Of a stretch of 64,000 nucleotides of DNA, positions 9,182 through 17,152 are shown one piece after another. Location of the stretch: assembly GCF_034670005.1 (NCBI RefSeq), contig NZ_JAXMOH010000013.1, positions 1 through 64,000 on the forward strand, written 5' to 3'. The notes under the pieces were generated by a model. The model worked only from the letters and a program-made list of their open reading frames with translations, searched no databases and had not been told where the DNA came from. Both the position numbers and the translations under genes were made by a program. This DNA is from Thalassobius sp034670005 (GTDB lineage Bacteria > Pseudomonadota > Alphaproteobacteria > Rhodobacterales > Rhodobacteraceae). The stretch's first letter is position 1, and each line of letters begins with the position of its first letter.

Positions 9182-9451
9182 ATGAAACCTTTGGGTGGAA
9201 CCACGCGTCATTACTGGATGGCGCAACGCATGGCGAAGGCCACGCAGACCGATCTTGTTGGACCTCAGAACGCTGGCATTTTGAGTCAGGAAAAATGGGC
9301 CGAGATCGTTCAGGCGTGCCGCGGTTGCACTTGGGTTGATGGCTGCGAACGTTGGCTGGCCAGCCATGACAGCAGCAACGAAGTTCCAAAAGAGTGCCCG
9401 AATTGCGGGGCGTATATGCAGCTTAAAGCAGCTGCATTGGAGGAGGAATAG
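9182..9451 (+). CDS. DUF6455-type CxxC protein, copy 1
   Basis: The 89-residue protein is the first of three tandem paralogues. It has an N-terminal segment (HYWMAQRMAKATQ) followed by a Cys motif, CRGCTWVDGCERWL, then ...VPKECPNC, ending in a leucine/alanine helix. The shared pattern is C-x2-C-x5-C-x2-W-[LM], then a late Cys. I believe it belongs to the DUF6455 family of alphaproteobacterial small proteins. Four or more Cys residues suggest metal binding (zinc or Fe-S), which is inference. The next gene starts 2 bases after the stop, and its ribosome binding site GGAGGAGG lies inside this gene's end. Confidence 0.7.
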   Translation: MKPLGGTTRHYWMAQRMAKATQTDLVGPQNAGILSQEKWAEIVQACRGCTWVDGCERWLASHDSSNEVPKECPNCGAYMQLKAAALEEE

Positions 9452-9453
9452 CA

Positions 9454-9762
9454 ATGGGTATCGTGACGCCGCTTGGCGATCCTGTTTTTCACTTCTGGCT
9501 GACGCGCTCGGTGGCCCGCAGTATCGATGTGAACCTGAGCGATGCGATGAATGCAGGCCAGATCGATCCGCAGGGGTATGTCGAAATGGTGACGCTCTGC
9601 CGACAATGCCGTTTCGTATCGCAATGCGAACAATGGCTTGCCGTGAACGGGGCTGGGGCTGAATCGGCACCCGACATGTGTGTGAACGCCGGAAAACTGA
9701 ATGCTTTGAAGGCCCCTGGGCGGGCCACAGAAAAAAAGGATGCCGACCATGGGAATTTTTAA
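9454..9762 (+). CDS. DUF6455-type CxxC protein, copy 2
   Basis: The second paralogue has 102 residues. Its FHFWLTRSVARSIDVNLSDA N-terminus and CRQCRFVSQCEQWLAV motif align with copy 1, and a late Cys follows in PDMCVNAGKLNAL. Only four Cys are needed for a tetrahedral metal site. The start is translationally coupled to copy 1 (2-base gap). The C-terminal tail after the conserved domain (KAPGRATEKKDADHGNF) overlaps the beginning of copy 3 by 14 bases. This arrangement indicates one transcript for all three proteins. Function is unknown. Confidence 0.7.
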   Translation: MGIVTPLGDPVFHFWLTRSVARSIDVNLSDAMNAGQIDPQGYVEMVTLCRQCRFVSQCEQWLAVNGAGAESAPDMCVNAGKLNALKAPGRATEKKDADHGNF

Positions 9763-10003
9763 GAATATCAGCCGACACGCCGCTGTGATGAATCGAATGG
9801 CCGAAACGGTGGGCGCGAATTTCGCCAGCAGAATTCAGGCCGACCCGGAATTCGCCTTTCAATACCGCGGTGCCGTGATGCGCTGCAGTTCATGTAAGCA
9901 TGATGGCGATTGTTCGGTCTGGATGGATCATCATGCCCGTGCGTCTCAAGCGCCGCGCTATTGCCGGAACAAGGACCTGCTGGAAGCGCTTTCCGAACAT
10001 TGA
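9749..10003 (+). CDS. DUF6455-type CxxC protein, copy 3
   Basis: The third paralogue has 84 residues from the ATG at 9749, giving MGIFKNISRHAAVMNRMAE. The motif CSSCKHDGDCSVWM and the late Cys in PRYCRNKDLLEAL match copies 1 and 2 at the same spacing, while the rest has diverged strongly. That implies old duplication with the Cys frame kept under selection. Another ATG at 9740 is possible, but the chosen one sits closer to the alignment start. The gene overlaps copy 2 by 14 bases. A strong hairpin follows 20 bp after the stop. Confidence 0.65.
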   Translation: MGIFKNISRHAAVMNRMAETVGANFASRIQADPEFAFQYRGAVMRCSSCKHDGDCSVWMDHHARASQAPRYCRNKDLLEALSEH

Positions 10004-10023
10004 ACGCATCCCTCCCATTGGGA

Positions 10024-10069
10024 GGCGTGGATGGGCTGACCTTGTAGGGGAAGTAAGCCCATCCGCGCC
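10024..10069 (+). terminator. Candidate terminator after DUF6455 trio
   Basis: The arms 10024-10037 (GGCGTGGATGGGCT) and 10056-10069 (AGCCCATCCGCGCC) form a 14-bp stem with one G-U pair and an 18-base loop. It starts 20 bp after the last DUF6455 stop. No T-run follows, so it is either a factor-assisted terminator, an mRNA-stabilising end or part of a structured RNA. Confidence 0.45.
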
Positions 10070-10211
10070 AGACTCTGTGAGTAGAGCCGCGGCTAGTACG
10101 GAGGCTGTGGCGCATTCCGTCGCAAGAAATATCTTTTCTGACAGTTTTTTGCCGTCCGAACCGTCTTGATCGTCTTGCCGGGCAAGTCCATGATTGCGGA
10201 TCGGAGGAAAT

Positions 10212-10562
10212 ATGCTGTATTTTTTCAAACGCTTGCGTCTGCGCGTGATCTGGAGCTGGGCTGGTCTCGCAGAAGTTTGGCGCAACGAATATTCGTTTCG
10301 TAGCTGGATCTGGGCCAATATCGCATCAGCCGGCTTGGCTTTCGTCCTGCCACTGACGGGGGGCGAACGGGCGTTGATCTTGGCGCTGGGCATTCTGGTT
10401 CTGGCGGCAGAGCTGTTCAATTCGGCCATCGAACGAGTGGTTGACGATATTTCCAAGCAAGAACGCGATCTGGCAAAACAGGCCAAGGATGCCGGATCGG
10501 CAGGCGTCGCCGTGGCGGCGATTGCGGTCGGGGTGGCCTGGGTGGCCGTGTTGGTGTGGTGA
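10212..10562 (+). CDS. dgkA: Diacylglycerol kinase
   Basis: A 116-residue small integral membrane kinase that phosphorylates diacylglycerol to phosphatidic acid for lipid recycling. Three membrane helices are visible. The family motif is in order: RNEYSFRSW after the amphipathic N-terminus, then ELFNSAIERVVDDI with the catalytic and Mg-binding glutamates, then a C-terminal helix. The length fits E. coli-type DgkA, which functions as a trimer. The start at 10212 has GGAGG upstream. The gene stands alone between the DUF6455 trio and convergent rimO. Confidence 0.93.
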   Translation: MLYFFKRLRLRVIWSWAGLAEVWRNEYSFRSWIWANIASAGLAFVLPLTGGERALILALGILVLAAELFNSAIERVVDDISKQERDLAKQAKDAGSAGVAVAAIAVGVAWVAVLVW

Positions 10563-10595
10563 GGGGCTGAAATCTTCGTCGCGTTGATCAGCCCC
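10563..10595. terminator. Hairpin between convergent dgkA and rimO
   Basis: Perfect 8-bp arms GGGGCTGA (10563-10570) and TCAGCCCC (10588-10595) enclose a 17-base loop directly after the dgkA stop and 15 bp before the rimO stop. There is no T-run on either strand, so it is a weak bidirectional terminator candidate. Confidence 0.4.
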
Positions 10596-10610
10596 TGCGG
10601 TTCGGTCTGA

Positions 10611-11987
10611 TCAGGGCTTCAACACGCCCCACAGATCATATTCCCCGGCTTCATCGACCTCGACCCGCACGATATCGCCAATCGACATCCCATCCGTGCC
10701 TTCATCAATGAACAGGTTGCCATCGATTTCCGGTGCGTCGGATTTGGTGCGGCAGGTGGCGATGCCGTCGGCGTCGATGTCATCGACGATCACATCCATC
10801 ACCTGACCGACCTTGGCTTCCAGCTTGGCCTCGGAAATCGCCTGAGCCTTTTCCATGAAGCGGTTCCAGCGGTCCTGCTTGACCTCGTCCGGTACGTGAT
10901 CGGGCAGGGCGTTCGATCGTGCACCCTCGACGTTTTCGTATTGGAAACACCCGACGCGATCCAGTTGTGCTTCGTCCATCCAGTCCAGCAAGGTCTGGAA
11001 TTCCTCTTCCGTTTCGCCCGGGTATCCGACGATGAAGGTTGAGCGCAGGGTGATCTCTGGGCAAATGCCGCGCCATTCCGCGATCCGGTCCAGCGTGCGT
11101 TCGGCAGCCGCAGGCCGGGCCATCCGGCGCAGGGTGGCCGGGTGGGCGTGTTGAAACGGAATATCGAGATAGGGCAACACCAAACCGTCGGCCATCAGTG
11201 GAATCAGGTCACGCACGAACGGGTAGGGATAGACATAATGCAGTCGCACCCAAGCCCCCAAGGCCCCCAGATCGCGCGCCAGATCGACGATATGCGACCT
11301 GTGGCCACGTTCCGACCCGTGCTGCCGGTCCAGCCCATAGGCCGAGGTGTCCTGACTGATCACCAGCAATTCCTTGACGCCGCTTTCTACCAGCTTTTCG
11401 GCTTCGCGCATCACCGCAAAGGCAGGGCGGCTGACCAGTTTGCCGCGCATATCGGGAATGATGCAGAATTTGCATTTGTGGTTACAGCCCTCGGAAATCT
11501 TCAGATAGCTGTAATGGCGTGGGGTCAGGCTGACCCCGCTGGCAGGCAGCAGATCGACAAACGGATCGGGATCGGGCGGCACCGCAGCGTGGACCGCATC
11601 CAGCACCTGTTCGTATTGATGCGGTCCGGTAACGGCCAGAACCCGAGGATGTACGCCGGTGATATACTCGGGGTCCGCGCCCAGACAGCCGGTAACAATC
11701 ACCTTGCCGTTTTCGGTCAGCGCCTCACCGATGGCTTCAAGGCTTTCGGCCTTGGCGCTGTCGAGAAACCCGCAGGTATTCACGATCACCGCATCGGCCC
11801 CGGTATAGTCGGGACTGATGCCATAGCCCTCGGCCCTGAGCCGGGTCAGGATGCGTTCGCTGTCGACCAATGCCTTGGGGCAACCCAGCGACACCATGCC
11901 GATGGTGGGTTGGCCGTGGCGGCGCGTATCAGAGATGCGGGCACGCGGGGCGAGGTCGGGGCGAAGATTTGGCGGATTCTGCGACAT
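10611..11987 (-). CDS. rimO: Ribosomal protein S12 methylthiotransferase RimO
   Basis: A 458-residue radical-SAM enzyme that adds a methylthio group to the conserved aspartate of ribosomal protein S12. The N-terminal MTTase domain has its cluster-binding cysteines at 36 (SLGCPK), 72 (NTCGF) and 101 (TGCLG). The radical-SAM motif CNHKCKFC gives Cys168, 172 and 175. A TRAM domain forms the last 65 residues. The SLGCPKALVDSE sequence distinguishes RimO from MiaB. The start MSQNPPNL is chosen at 11987; an in-frame ATG at 11996 and a TTG at 12008 are also possible, and none has a strong ribosome binding site. Confidence 0.95.
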   Translation of the reverse strand: MSQNPPNLRPDLAPRARISDTRRHGQPTIGMVSLGCPKALVDSERILTRLRAEGYGISPDYTGADAVIVNTCGFLDSAKAESLEAIGEALTENGKVIVTGCLGADPEYITGVHPRVLAVTGPHQYEQVLDAVHAAVPPDPDPFVDLLPASGVSLTPRHYSYLKISEGCNHKCKFCIIPDMRGKLVSRPAFAVMREAEKLVESGVKELLVISQDTSAYGLDRQHGSERGHRSHIVDLARDLGALGAWVRLHYVYPYPFVRDLIPLMADGLVLPYLDIPFQHAHPATLRRMARPAAAERTLDRIAEWRGICPEITLRSTFIVGYPGETEEEFQTLLDWMDEAQLDRVGCFQYENVEGARSNALPDHVPDEVKQDRWNRFMEKAQAISEAKLEAKVGQVMDVIVDDIDADGIATCRTKSDAPEIDGNLFIDEGTDGMSIGDIVRVEVDEAGEYDLWGVLKP

Positions 11988-12130
11988 GAGGGGCATATAG
12001 GCGAGCAATCGGGCCTAAGCAAAGGGAATTGCCGCAAAGCGGGTTATCGCTGCTTTGTCGTTCAATTCCGTTGTTGTGGTCTTCACCCTGAATTACGCTA
12101 CATCCAAAGCTCAGGGGCAAGGGGGTTGCG

Positions 12131-14053
12131 ATGCGTTTGGTATTCCGTCTGATCGGGTTTGTTTTCGTGTTGATCGGCGTGGCTCTGGTTGGGGTGATCT
12201 TTTTGCCCGGCGATCGGATCGCGCAAGTGGCGGTCGATCAGATCAAGGCGCAGACCGGACGCTCGGTGGTGCTGAAAGGCGAAAGCAAGGTCAGCTATTA
12301 CCCGGTTCTGGGCATAAGCACCGGGGCGTTGGAAATCGCCAATGCTGATTGGTCCGATAGCGGACCGTTCATGGTCGCCGACCGGTTGAAGGTCGGGGTT
12401 GACCTGATGGCGCTGATTGGCGGAGAGGTGAAAATCACCGGGCTGGAAGCGGTCAATCCCGCGATCCTGCTGGAAAAATCAACTGCTGGGCAGGTGAATT
12501 GGCAATTGGGCGTCGAAGGGGTCGCGCCCTCTGGTCAGGCGTCGGGCACCAGCAATGCCTTGGCCTTGTCGCTTGACCGGGCTCTGATTTCCGGTGGCAG
12601 CCTGCGCTATGTCGATCACGGGGCGGGTAGTGAAACCCGGATCGGCGACATCGCGCTGGATTTGCGATGGCCAGAATATCGCGGCAATGCGGATTTCGAT
12701 TTGTCGGCCCGGCCCGACGGGGCTGCGCCCCTGTCTGTGACTGGCAATATCGCCGATCTGGCGGCGTTGATCGAAGGCAAGATTACCAACCTGTCGGTCA
12801 CCGCCAAGGCTGGTGGCGGCCAAGCGACCTTTGACGGTCGGGCCGGGCTGCCCAATCAGGCACAGGGTAAGGTGACGGCCGACCTGCCCGATACGGCTGG
12901 GGTCCTGGCGGCGCTGGGCATTGCCGGGGTTGATCTGCCTCAGGGGTTGGGACGCAAGGCGACGGCTGAGGCAGAATTGACGCTGACATCCGCCATGCAA
13001 TTAAGCTTGCGGTCATTGCAAATCGCGCTGGACCAGAACCGTTTTACCGGCGAAGTCGATGTCGATCTGGCCGCCAATGTGCCGGTCGTGACGGCAAATC
13101 TGTCGGCGGGGGTTCTGGACCTGTCCGGCGGCGACGGGGGTGGCGGATCGACCGGCACGACGGGGTGGTCGAAAGACCGGATCGATGCCAGCGCGCTGGG
13201 GCTTTTCAACGGACGTGCCACGCTCAGTTTGCAGGGCTTGCGCGTTGCAGGGCTGAGTTTCGGCAAGACGCAGTTGAGTGCCACGGTCGACCAATCCCGC
13301 GCGGTGGTGACGCTGGACCAGATGGCGGGCTATTCGGGCGCCTTTTCGGGGCAGGTGGTGGCCAATAACCGCAACGGGTTGAGTGTTGGCGGCAATGTGC
13401 GGGTCAGCGCTGTCGAAGTGCAACAGCTGCTGGGGGATCTGGCCGGGATCACGCGGTTTACCGGTCAGGCGCAAGCGTCGCTCGACTACCTTGGGGCGGG
13501 TAATTCGGTGCATGCGATCATGAATTCGCTGTCGGGCAACGGGTCTGTCAGCATGGGGCGCGGTACCATCAAGGGAATCGATCTGGACAGCCTGATGCGC
13601 AAGGGACTGGCCACTGGAGGGACCACCGTATTCGACAGCCTGTCAGCCAGTTTCACGATGGAAAAGGGCAATCTTTTCAACAAGGATCTGCTGCTTCAAC
13701 TGCCGGTGATTTCGGCCCGTGGCGAAGGCCGCATCGGACTGGGCGCACGGGACATTGATTACCTGTTCACGCCCAAGGCCGCCAGCGCGTCGAATGAAAA
13801 CGGCGTGGTTATCCCGGTACGGATCAAGGGGCCTTGGTCGGGGCCGAAAATCTGGCCCGATCTGGAAAAGGCAATCGATCTGAATCTGCAGGACGAAAAG
13901 GACGCGCTCCGGCAAAAGGCCGAAACCCGGGTCAAGGATAAGCTGAAGCAAGAGCTGGGCGTCGAGGTGCAAGACGGCGAAAGCGTCGAAGATGCGGTCA
14001 GAAAGAAGATCGAGGACGAGGCGGTGAAAGGGTTGCTCAATCTACTGAAATGA
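12131..14053 (+). CDS. AsmA family protein
   Basis: A 640-residue envelope protein with a single N-terminal membrane anchor (about residues 5-25), followed by the AsmA N-terminal repeat (GRSVVLKGESKVSYYPVLGI). A long beta-rich region follows, and the C-terminal AsmA-like domain begins near FTGQAQASLDYLGAGNS. AsmA-like proteins resemble bridge-type lipid transfer proteins linking inner and outer membranes, which is family knowledge and not proven for this one. The C-terminus is a charged helix. A GGGGG-rich ribosome binding site precedes the start. It lies divergent from rimO and ends directly against the convergent lytic transglycosylase gene. Confidence 0.88.
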   Translation: MRLVFRLIGFVFVLIGVALVGVIFLPGDRIAQVAVDQIKAQTGRSVVLKGESKVSYYPVLGISTGALEIANADWSDSGPFMVADRLKVGVDLMALIGGEVKITGLEAVNPAILLEKSTAGQVNWQLGVEGVAPSGQASGTSNALALSLDRALISGGSLRYVDHGAGSETRIGDIALDLRWPEYRGNADFDLSARPDGAAPLSVTGNIADLAALIEGKITNLSVTAKAGGGQATFDGRAGLPNQAQGKVTADLPDTAGVLAALGIAGVDLPQGLGRKATAEAELTLTSAMQLSLRSLQIALDQNRFTGEVDVDLAANVPVVTANLSAGVLDLSGGDGGGGSTGTTGWSKDRIDASALGLFNGRATLSLQGLRVAGLSFGKTQLSATVDQSRAVVTLDQMAGYSGAFSGQVVANNRNGLSVGGNVRVSAVEVQQLLGDLAGITRFTGQAQASLDYLGAGNSVHAIMNSLSGNGSVSMGRGTIKGIDLDSLMRKGLATGGTTVFDSLSASFTMEKGNLFNKDLLLQLPVISARGEGRIGLGARDIDYLFTPKAASASNENGVVIPVRIKGPWSGPKIWPDLEKAIDLNLQDEKDALRQKAETRVKDKLKQELGVEVQDGESVEDAVRKKIEDEAVKGLLNLLK

Positions 14054-14536
14054 TCAGCTGCGCAGCCCCGTTTCTTTTAGCATCCCGCGGCGTTTTGCTT
14101 CGTAATAATAGCCCCGTGCATACCACATCACTGCCTTGTCTTGGCTGCCCTCGGACACCATCCAGGCCCCGCGAAGATATTTGACCGCGTATTTCAGGTT
14201 GGTTTCCGCATCTAGCAAATCCTTGGCGTCGCCGCGAAACCCCATGCCACGTGCTGTTTGTGGCAGGATCTGCATCAGCCCGTAATAGGGGCCGTTGCGT
14301 GCCTTCGGCTGGTACATGCTTTCGCGCTGGACCACCTTGTGAACCAAGCCGCGCGGCACGTCGTAATGATCGGCGTATTTGTTGATCAGGCGGCGCAGTT
14401 TTACGGTTTCGTTCGGATGCAGCTGCGGTTCGGAGGATCGCGTGGACCGGATTTCGCGCCTGCGCCGACCGCCACAGGCGGACAGCGCGGCGGCGGAAAA
14501 CAAAATGAGAGCGGTGCGACGTGAGAACGTTGTCAT
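14054..14536 (-). CDS. Lytic transglycosylase lipoprotein, SLT domain
   Basis: This 160-residue periplasmic peptidoglycan-cleaving enzyme starts with a lipoprotein signal (SRRTALILFSAAALSAC, Cys21). An SLT domain follows, with catalytic Glu72 in VVQRESMYQPKA, the GLMQI motif at 86-90 and an AV-KYLRGAW segment. It is a compact version compared with Slt70. The start at 14536 was chosen because AGGAG precedes it and it gives a complete lipoprotein signal. The longer upstream frame is not signal-like. The gene ends base-to-base with the convergent AsmA gene. Confidence 0.88.
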   Translation of the reverse strand: MTTFSRRTALILFSAAALSACGGRRRREIRSTRSSEPQLHPNETVKLRRLINKYADHYDVPRGLVHKVVQRESMYQPKARNGPYYGLMQILPQTARGMGFRGDAKDLLDAETNLKYAVKYLRGAWMVSEGSQDKAVMWYARGYYYEAKRRGMLKETGLRS

Positions 14537-14683
14537 CTCGGGACTCCTGCAAACTGGCCCGGATTTTACAGATCTCTGACAAAGGAGGACAGAGCTGCGC
14601 GAAACGGCAGCGGCTTTTTGCCGGCTGATCGCGGCTGGGTGCTGCACAGTCAGGAAGCGCCCAGCCGCGACCGGTGGCCAGTA

Positions 14684-15610
14684 TCAGACTCCAAGGCACC
14701 AGCGCATGATCGCCTTTTGCGCATGCAGCCGGTTTTCGGCCTCGTCGAATATCACCGAATGCGGTCCGTCCATCACCGCGCTGGTCGCCTCGTCGTCGCG
14801 ATGCGCGGGCAGGCAGTGCATGAACAGGGCATCCGGCTTGGCGTGGCGCATCAGGTCTTCGTTGACCTGATACGGCCGCAGCTGGTTATGCCGCCGTTCG
14901 CGGGCCGATTGCGGATCATGCATCGACACCCAGGTATCGGTGACGACAAGGTCGGCACCATCCACCGCGGCGAAGGGATCGCGCACGATTTCGACAGCCG
15001 CCCCTTTGGCACGGGCTTCTTCGACGAAGGCCATTTCAGGGTCCAGCGGCGGCGGGCCGGTGAAGGTCAGGTCGAACCCGAACTGCCCAGCGGCATGGGC
15101 GAAGCTGGCGAAGACGTTGTTGCCATCGCCGCACCAGACCACCTTCTTGCCCTTGATCGACCCGCGATGTTCTTCGAAGGTCTGGATATCGGCCATGATC
15201 TGGCAGGGATGGGTACGGTTGGTCAGCCCGTTGATCACCGGAACGGAGGCATATTCGGCCATTTCCAGCAGGGTTTGTTCCTCGAAGGTCCGGATCATGA
15301 TCAGGTCGACATAGCGCGACAGCACGCGGGCGGTGTCGGCGATGGTTTCACCGTGCCCCAACTGCATATCCGCACCCGACAGGACCATGGTCTGTCCGCC
15401 CATCTGGCGCACGCCCACATCGAAGCTGACCCGGGTACGGGTGGAGGGTTTTTCGAAGATCAGCGCGACCATCTGGCCGTCCAGTGGCTGGTCGTCATCC
15501 GGGGCACCTTTCGGGCGCCCCTGGCGGGCGGCTTTCATCATTTTGGCGTTGTCGATCATCGCATGCAGATCTTCGGGGGAGGTGCTATTGATATCGAGAA
15601 AATGGGTCAT
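14684..15610 (-). CDS. argF: Ornithine carbamoyltransferase
   Basis: The 308-residue cytosolic enzyme makes citrulline from ornithine and carbamoyl phosphate in arginine synthesis. It carries the carbamoyl-phosphate motif STRTR at 56-60, an HPCQ-containing segment (NRTHPCQIMAD), a DTWVSMH ornithine-side loop and HCLP near the C-terminus. Length is standard. It follows argD on the same strand with a gap of about 100 bp that holds a composite 3'-end element, so the two may share a promoter but be partly uncoupled. The ribosome binding site is weak (AAAGA). Confidence 0.96.
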   Translation of the reverse strand: MTHFLDINSTSPEDLHAMIDNAKMMKAARQGRPKGAPDDDQPLDGQMVALIFEKPSTRTRVSFDVGVRQMGGQTMVLSGADMQLGHGETIADTARVLSRYVDLIMIRTFEEQTLLEMAEYASVPVINGLTNRTHPCQIMADIQTFEEHRGSIKGKKVVWCGDGNNVFASFAHAAGQFGFDLTFTGPPPLDPEMAFVEEARAKGAAVEIVRDPFAAVDGADLVVTDTWVSMHDPQSARERRHNQLRPYQVNEDLMRHAKPDALFMHCLPAHRDDEATSAVMDGPHSVIFDEAENRLHAQKAIMRWCLGV

Positions 15611-15630
15611 CGTTTTGTCTTTCGTCGGAA

Positions 15631-15712
15631 CGGGGAGGGAGCGCTGCCCCCGTCGTGGAAAATCGGAACGGTTTTCAACGACTCCCCCGGGATATTTTGG
15701 AAAAGAAGAAGA
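15631..15712 (-). repeat. Composite 3'-end element, copy A (after argD)
   Basis: On the minus strand, directly after the argD stop, lies AAGAAGAAG (complement, 15703-15711), then 4 bases, then the TATTTT core (15693-15698), then CCCCCGGGA (15684-15692). About 30 bp further is an imperfect G/C hairpin (15631-15652). Copies B and C after trpS and the phosphomannomutase gene share order and spacing. It probably acts in transcript ending or processing. Confidence 0.5.
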
Positions 15713-16882
15713 TTATGTCAGGCTTTGCGCAGCTCGGTCGAGGCGGTTGATCGCCTCGTCGATTTCCTCTTCGCTAAGGTTCAGTGGCGGCAAAAGACGG
15801 ATCACGTTGTCGGCGGCCGGAACGGTGATGACCAAGTTGTCATAACCGGCCTTTACCACGTCGATATTGGTCCGCTTGCATTTCAGGCCCAGCATCAGGC
15901 CAGAGCCGCGAACGCTGTCGAAGATATCGGGATGGGCCGCGACCAGCCCTTCCAGTTTTTGCCGGAAATGACCCGAACGGGCGCGCACGCCGTCGAGGAA
16001 CGCTTCGTCCGAGACGATATCCATGACCGCGCTGCCGACCGCGCAGGCCAACGGGTTGCCGCCATAGGTCGATCCATGGGTGCCTGCGGTCATACCGCTT
16101 GCGGCCTCTTCGGTGGCCAGCACGGCACCCAGCGGGAAGCCGCCGCCGATCCCCTTGGCGACCATCATGATATCGGGGGTGATGCCGGCCCATTCATGAG
16201 CGAAAAGCCTGCCTGTCCGGCCCATGCCGCATTGCACTTCATCGAGGATCAAGAGGATGTCGTTGTCGTCGCACAGCGTACGCAGCGCCTTCATATCTGC
16301 ATCGGGCAGTGGCCGGATGCCGCCTTCGCCCTGCACCGGTTCGATCAGGATCGCGCCCACCGTGTCGGTGATCGCGGCTTCGAGCGCGGCCATGTCATCC
16401 CACGGAAGGTGAATGAAACCCGGCAGGATCGGACCGAAGCCCTTGGTCATCTTTTCCGACCCCGCTGCGGCGATCCCGGCCGAGGACCGGCCGTGGAACG
16501 AACCCTCGAAGGTGATGATGTCGGTCTTTTCCGGTTGGTCTTTATCATACCAGTATTTGCGCGCCATCTTGACCGCCAGTTCGCAGCTTTCAGTGCCGGA
16601 ATTGGTGAAAAAGACGGTATCGGCAAAGCTCGCATCCACCAGCTTGTCAGCCAGCGCCTGCTGCTGCGGGATGGTGTAGAGGTTCGACACATGCCAAAGC
16701 TTGCCGGCCTGATCGGTCAGTGCTGCGACCAGCGCGGGATGGGCGTGGCCGAGGGCATTCACGGCAATCCCGGCACCGAGATCCAGAAAACGTCGGCCAT
16801 CCGCTTCGATCAGCCAGGAGCCTTCGCCCTTCACGAATGAAAGCGGCGCACGGGAATAAGTCGGCAGGACAGACGGGATCAT
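15713..16882 (-). CDS. argD: Acetylornithine/succinyl-DAP aminotransferase
   Basis: A 389-residue class III PLP aminotransferase acting on N-acetylornithine (arginine branch) and often on N-succinyl-diaminopimelate. The N-terminal DLGAGIAVNALGHAHP, the NSGTESCE loop that binds PLP phosphate, the LILDEVQCGMGRTG segment and the Schiff-base lysine at 243 in MVAKGIGGGFP identify the family. Length is normal. It is first in an argD-argF pair. AAGGA precedes the start at 16882. The upstream leader contains two small inverted repeats. Confidence 0.95.
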   Translation of the reverse strand: MIPSVLPTYSRAPLSFVKGEGSWLIEADGRRFLDLGAGIAVNALGHAHPALVAALTDQAGKLWHVSNLYTIPQQQALADKLVDASFADTVFFTNSGTESCELAVKMARKYWYDKDQPEKTDIITFEGSFHGRSSAGIAAAGSEKMTKGFGPILPGFIHLPWDDMAALEAAITDTVGAILIEPVQGEGGIRPLPDADMKALRTLCDDNDILLILDEVQCGMGRTGRLFAHEWAGITPDIMMVAKGIGGGFPLGAVLATEEAASGMTAGTHGSTYGGNPLACAVGSAVMDIVSDEAFLDGVRARSGHFRQKLEGLVAAHPDIFDSVRGSGLMLGLKCKRTNIDVVKAGYDNLVITVPAADNVIRLLPPLNLSEEEIDEAINRLDRAAQSLT

Positions 16883-17152
16883 TGTTTGAATCCTTGTTCC
16901 ATAGGAGGCCCCGAGGTTGCATCGCGGGGGCCGGGTGTCAACATTTTAGGTAAGGGTTTGCCGCATTTGCGGCGGTTCAAAGCGAATGGGACGTCAGGCG
17001 CGAAGGCGTCGGCGTCGAATCGGAGCGATATGTGTGCTTTTGAACATGGACAGGCGAATAGCCTGTTCAATCCCCTCGCGGAAGAGAAAAACCGCATTCT
17101 GTGCGGGATTGTGCTGAATGGATCACGGGTGGGCAGTCGCTGCGCCGGCCGA
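16883..17152. promoter_or_regulatory. argD leader/promoter region with inverted repeats
   Basis: This 270-bp gap upstream of argD has no gene. One inverted repeat, GGCCCC at 16907-16912 with GGGGCC at 16927-16932, would fold in the argD mRNA leader about 25 bases before the start. A second, 17048-17055 with 17061-17068 (8 bp with one G-U, loop GAATA), lies farther upstream. No T-run follows the first one, so attenuation is only a possibility. Confidence 0.3.

Noticed and set aside
14618..16840. A 740-codon open frame on the plus strand opposite argF and argD
   Set aside because: It covers two well-supported genes on the other strand, lacks a ribosome binding site and family likeness, and arises from the strong third-position GC bias.
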